Below are positions 12,976-14,186 of a stretch of 14,186 nt of DNA, piece after piece. Location: assembly GCA_964592255.1 (NCBI GenBank), contig CAZQCI010000052.1, positions 1-14,186 on the forward strand. The letters run 5' to 3'. How positions within the stretch are numbered: position 1 is the stretch's first letter; every line of letters begins with the position of its first letter. The stretch comes from CAZQCI01 sp964592255. Lineage in GTDB: Bacteria > UBA10199 > SBBF01. The notes beneath the pieces are model-generated. The model was not told the origin of the DNA, made no database searches, and was given only the letters and a program-made list of their open reading frames with translations. The position numbers were made by a program, and so were the translations under genes.

Positions 12976-14186
12976 TTATTCCTTTAGCTTGTTCAAAATT
13001 TGGAAAAAACCAGGGAAAGATGTCGCCACACACGCTGTATTCTCAATAACCGACTCTCCATCGGCTTTTAAAGCAGCTATCGCTAAACTCATGGCTATCC
13101 GGTGATCCCCATGGCTTTGAAAAACTCCCGACTTAAAAGAATTCACCCCAATAACCGTAAATCCCTTTTCTTGCTCCGTAATGGGGACGCCCAGCTTGGC
13201 CACTTCAGTCACAATCGTTTTGATGCGATCACTTTCCTTAACGCGTAATTCCCCAGCATCCGACACATGGCTCACGCCGTGGGCAGAAGCCGCCGCAATG
13301 GAAAAAATGGGGAGTTCGTCGATTAAATTGGCAATGACATCCCCTTGAAGATCATAGGATTGAAGAGCAGATGTCTGCACAACCAAATCAGCACAAACTT
13401 CTCCTCCCACATCTCTTTCGTTTTCCAAAGTAATGTGTGCCCCCATTTTTTGTAACACAGGCAGTAAAGCCTTTCGAGTTGGATTCAGCCCAACCGACTT
13501 GATCGTGATCAAAGAGTTGGGAACAATAAGGCCTGCCACTAAGAAAAAGGCCGCAGAAGAAAAATCCGTCGGTACAGTCATCGTCAAAGGCTTAAGACGC
13601 TCCACGGGAGAGACTATCACTTTTTTATCTAAACACTGAATAGACACCCCCATCGCTTGCAGCATTTTCTCGCTATGATTGCGTGACTGAGCCGGTTCTT
13701 CGATAGTCACAGGGCCATCAGCATACAAAGCCGCCAGCATGATAGCTGACTTTACTTGAGCAGAAGCCATAGGCAATGTGTGAACACTATTGCCTGCCGT
13801 AGGATTTTTGCCATGCACAGTTAAAAGACGTCTCCCTTGTTCAAAACGGACCGAAAATCGCCCACCCATTTTTTCCAAATGTTTAGAAACCCGTTCCATC
13901 GGGCGCTTATCTAATGAGGCATCTCCCACCAAAACCGACTCGAAAGGCTGCGCAGAAAGAAGCCCCATCATGAGGCGAATAGTCGTCCCTGAATTACCAC
14001 AATCCAAAAATTCTTGAGGTGCTTTAAGAGAATGAAGCCCACGCCCTTCAATTTTAAGCTCATCCCCAGGCTTTAAATCTTCGGGCGCATGAGACATGTT
14101 CACACCCAATTGTTGTAAAATACGCATGGTACCCAAAACATCTTCCCCTAAAAGTAGCCCTTTAATACTGGACACCCCTTCTGCAA
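12976..14186 (-). CDS. aroA: 3-phosphoshikimate 1-carboxyvinyltransferase (EPSP synthase), 5' end beyond the window
   Basis: Joins shikimate-3-phosphate with phosphoenolpyruvate, step six of the shikimate pathway. The frame runs open to the window edge, the first readable residues being AEGVSSIKGLLLGEDVLGTM, so about 25-30 N-terminal residues including the PGDKSISHR motif are outside. A GTG at 14175 is internal and not the start. Conserved segments present are FLDCGNSGTTIRL, DKRPM, the SSAAFFLVAGL loop, ELPIFSIAAASAHG, GELRVKESDRI and GDHRIAMSLAIAAL. It is the first visible gene of the minus-strand block leading into rpsA. Confidence 0.96.
   Translation of the reverse strand, partial: AEGVSSIKGLLLGEDVLGTMRILQQLGVNMSHAPEDLKPGDELKIEGRGLHSLKAPQEFLDCGNSGTTIRLMMGLLSAQPFESVLVGDASLDKRPMERVSKHLEKMGGRFSVRFEQGRRLLTVHGKNPTAGNSVHTLPMASAQVKSAIMLAALYADGPVTIEEPAQSRNHSEKMLQAMGVSIQCLDKKVIVSPVERLKPLTMTVPTDFSSAAFFLVAGLIVPNSLITIKSVGLNPTRKALLPVLQKMGAHITLENERDVGGEVCADLVVQTSALQSYDLQGDVIANLIDELPIFSIAAASAHGVSHVSDAGELRVKESDRIKTIVTEVAKLGVPITEQEKGFTVIGVNSFKSGVFQSHGDHRIAMSLAIAALKADGESVIENTACVATSFPGFFQILNKLKE

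Noticed and set aside
1..14186. CRISPR array, insertion sequence, transposase or phage genes
   Set aside because: No regularly spaced direct repeats and no recognisable transposase, integrase or phage structural gene were found on either strand.

Overview
The window reads as part of an AT-rich Gram-negative genome, most likely a deltaproteobacterium in the broad sense. The order aroA, rpsA, sppA, ihfB, HIT protein, lapA-like on one strand fits that group, as do an IHF-beta-type protein, an NAD-dependent DNA ligase and a double-GTPase Der. Two runs of exactly ten N (2534-2543 and 3659-3668) and a one-base frameshift in the essential gene rpsA point to a draft or metagenome-assembled scaffold. 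The lineage is inference from gene content only.

Layout. On the minus strand, 14186-9123 is a housekeeping block: aroA (5' end cut by the window edge), rpsA, sppA, ihfB, a HIT-family Ap4A phosphorylase-like gene and a LapA-like membrane protein. From rpsA onward it is tightly packed and probably co-transcribed. Another minus-strand core block occupies 4208-1: der, a YihY/BrkB-family membrane protein (both interrupted by N gaps) and ligA (3' end cut). Intergenic sequence there holds a 13-bp inverted repeat (2824-2868) and a row of four hairpins (1890-1962).

Between these blocks, 4209-9122 is an accessory region. It holds a minus-strand pair of unrecognised genes (5576-4291), a CAU-anticodon tRNA with its own promoter, a secreted FG-GAP/VCBS-like protein (minus), and a plus-strand trio of unrecognised genes (7272-9006). 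None of the five unknown proteins has a classical signal peptide. They are Ser/Thr/Ala/Gly-rich, coiled-coil or helical, and one carries a glycine-rich hydrophobic hairpin like those of secretion-system translocators.

The main observation is that the two unknown operons, on opposite strands and 1.7 kb apart, share the same upstream architecture. Each has a G5/C5 palindrome (TGGGGG...CCCCCA), then CAACTYT, then a CCGATAATA element resembling the sigma-28 (FliA) -10, then a close Shine-Dalgarno and ATG. This suggests that the five genes are one co-regulated system, possibly part of a flagellar or type III secretion regulon. That function is a hypothesis; no secretion apparatus gene is visible in the window.
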